From Pseudomonas fluorescens (GTDB taxonomy: Bacteria; Pseudomonadota; Gammaproteobacteria; Pseudomonadales; Pseudomonadaceae), in NCBI RefSeq assembly GCF_000968015.1, contig NZ_LACH01000047.1:1-64000 (forward strand): a stretch of 64,000 nucleotides of DNA, in the 5' to 3' direction. Below, piece by piece: positions 62,920 to 64,000 of the stretch; position 1 is the first letter of the stretch; each line of letters opens with the position of its first letter. A model generated the notes under the pieces. The model searched no databases. It worked only from the letters and a program-made list of their open reading frames with translations, and had not been told where the DNA came from. The position numbers and the translations under genes are program-made.

Positions 62920-63894
62920 ATGCAACCCACCCCTGGACTGGTCGCGATTCTGGCCTACGACGGCCTCTGTACATTCGAGTTCGGCATCGCCGTGGAGATC
63001 TTCGGCCTGGCCCGTCCGGAGTTCGACTTCCCTTGGTACGAGCACCGGATCGCCGCCGTGGATCAGGGCCCGATGCGCGCTATGGGAGGCATTCAGGTGC
63101 TGGCCGATGGCGGCATGGAACTGCTTGAGGACGCCCGGACCATTATCATTCCCGGCTGGCGTGATCGCAGCGCCCCGGTGCCTGAGGCATTGATCGCGGC
63201 CCTGCGCCAGGCCCATGCGCGGGGTGCGCGGCTGCTGTCGATCTGCTCAGGCGTGTTCGTGCTGGCGGCCACCGGTTTGCTCGACGGTCGCAGCGCCACC
63301 ACGCACTGGCGCTACACCGCTGAGTTGGCCGAGCGTTTTCCGAACATTCTGGTGGACCCGGACGTGCTCTATGTCGATTCAGGTCAGCTGATCACCTCGG
63401 CCGGCAGTGCTGCCGGTATCGATGCCTGCCTGCACTTGGTGGCGCGGGACTTCGGTACGCAAGTGGCCAACTCGGTGGCGCGGCGGCTGGTGATGTCGCC
63501 GCAACGCACCGGCGGTCAGGCGCAGTTCATTCCGACACCTGTCAGTCCTACGCCGCGTAGCGATTTATCGCGCGTCATGCAGTGGGCACGCGAGCGTTTG
63601 CATGAACCGCTGGAGGTGCGCGAGCTGGCGAGTGAGGCGGCGATGAGTGAACGGACGTTTCTGCGCCGCTTCACTGAAGCCACCGGCATGCCGCCCAAAG
63701 CCTGGTTGCAGCATGAACGCCTGGGCCGGGCTCGGGAGCTGCTTGAGAGCACGAATCAGAACACCGACCAGATTGCCCAACGCTGCGGTTATCGCTCGGT
63801 GGAGAGTTTTCGGGTGGCGTTTCGTGGGGTGGTCGGCGTGCCGCCGTCGGTGTATCGGGAGCGGTTTGGGCGGGAGGTTAAAGCAATAATTTGA
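62920..63894 (+). CDS. ftrA: GlxA/FtrA-type AraC-family regulator
   Basis: The 324-residue regulator has an N-terminal DJ-1/PfpI-like domain (about 5-175, with 'LLSICSGVFVLAATGLLDG') and a C-terminal AraC HTH pair (about 220-320; 'LASEAAMSERTFLRRFTEAT', 'IAQRCGYRSVESFRVAF'). The start at 62920 is preferred to a TTG at 62872. The divergent rhodanese gene is the likely target, a pairing seen across Pseudomonas. Confidence 0.88.
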   Translation: MQPTPGLVAILAYDGLCTFEFGIAVEIFGLARPEFDFPWYEHRIAAVDQGPMRAMGGIQVLADGGMELLEDARTIIIPGWRDRSAPVPEALIAALRQAHARGARLLSICSGVFVLAATGLLDGRSATTHWRYTAELAERFPNILVDPDVLYVDSGQLITSAGSAAGIDACLHLVARDFGTQVANSVARRLVMSPQRTGGQAQFIPTPVSPTPRSDLSRVMQWARERLHEPLEVRELASEAAMSERTFLRRFTEATGMPPKAWLQHERLGRARELLESTNQNTDQIAQRCGYRSVESFRVAFRGVVGVPPSVYRERFGREVKAII

Positions 63895-63910
63895 GGAGTT
63901 TTTGAGGGCC

Positions 63911-63996
63911 TCATCGCGAGCAAGCTCGCTCCCACAGTTGACCGAGTTGTATTGACGGACGCGGTCTATGTGGGAGCGAGCTTGCTCGCGATGAGG
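63911..63996. repeat. REP pair in outward orientation (GTGGGAGCGAGC family)
   Basis: CATCGCGAGCAAGCTCGCTC and GTGGGAGCGAGCTTGCTCGC close the window. Confidence 0.92.
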
Positions 63997-64000
63997 CCAG

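Overview
The window is a chromosomal segment of a Pseudomonas of the P. fluorescens group. The evidence is high-GC coding sequence on both strands, gene order matching known Pseudomonas blocks (colR-colS with orf222-wapQ; rsx-nth-PA3496-like; argG-motY-pyrC-rnt-prx-bfd-bfr), Pseudomonas-restricted families (PA3496, DUF6124), and about 20 intergenic inverted pairs of the REP repeats common in this group. No rRNA, tRNA, CRISPR array, prophage or transposase gene was seen.

Layout. 1-4.6 kb: a two-gene RND efflux operon without an outer-membrane channel. 4.6-9.3 kb: envelope homeostasis: the ColRS two-component system, an orf222/wapQ operon, and a PAP2 lipid phosphatase. Candidate ColR boxes precede orf222 and the phosphatase gene. 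9.5-17.5 kb: housekeeping: groESL, fxsA, a HugZ-like protein, an SDR, the Mrp Fe-S carrier and metG. 17.7-22.4 kb: an Rnf/Rsx-like operon (A, B, D, G, E) running into nth and a PA3496-family gene. This operon lacks rsxC, RsxB has no membrane anchor, and most cysteines expected for the intramembrane Fe-S cluster are replaced. 22.4-24.3 kb: a LuxR-type response regulator, a 0.57-kb A+C-rich and G-poor gap, and an unrecognised membrane protein. 24.4-30.5 kb: argG, motY, pyrC, rnt, a peroxiredoxin, bfd (with a Fur-like box) and bacterioferritin.

30.6-38.1 kb: a myo-inositol catabolic block (iolI-like, iolA/mmsA, iolB, iolE, iolC) on the minus strand, divergent from an RpiR-type regulator, with a GGAA-N6-TTCC operator candidate between them. 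iolD, iolG and a transporter are not in the window. iolB carries a REP half-element inside its reading frame. 38-42.5 kb: a GST, a membrane protein with a 24-residue hydrophobic peptide downstream, and an OmpR-type two-component system. 42.6-45.7 kb: an MNIO (DUF692) enzyme plus DUF2063 partner with no visible precursor peptide, and a formamidase. 46-48 kb: a methyltransferase and a sirtuin. 48.2-52 kb: a LysR regulator divergent from a CoA-transferase/thiolase operon (dhcAB-atoB type). 52-57 kb: an NADP-binding reductase divergent from a LysR gene, a membrane protein, a DMT exporter and a GST. 56.8-57.4 kb: a DUF6124 gene behind a leader able to form competing hairpins. 57.8-63.9 kb: a secreted protein, an esterase, an AstE/AspA-like hydrolase, a lone amino-acid-binding protein, a glutamine amidotransferase, a rhodanese and a divergent GlxA/FtrA-type regulator.

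The observations I rate highest are the altered Rsx operon, the REP unit inside iolB, the DUF6124 leader and the orphan MNIO pair. All calls come from reading the sequence and from recalled family knowledge. No database search was run.
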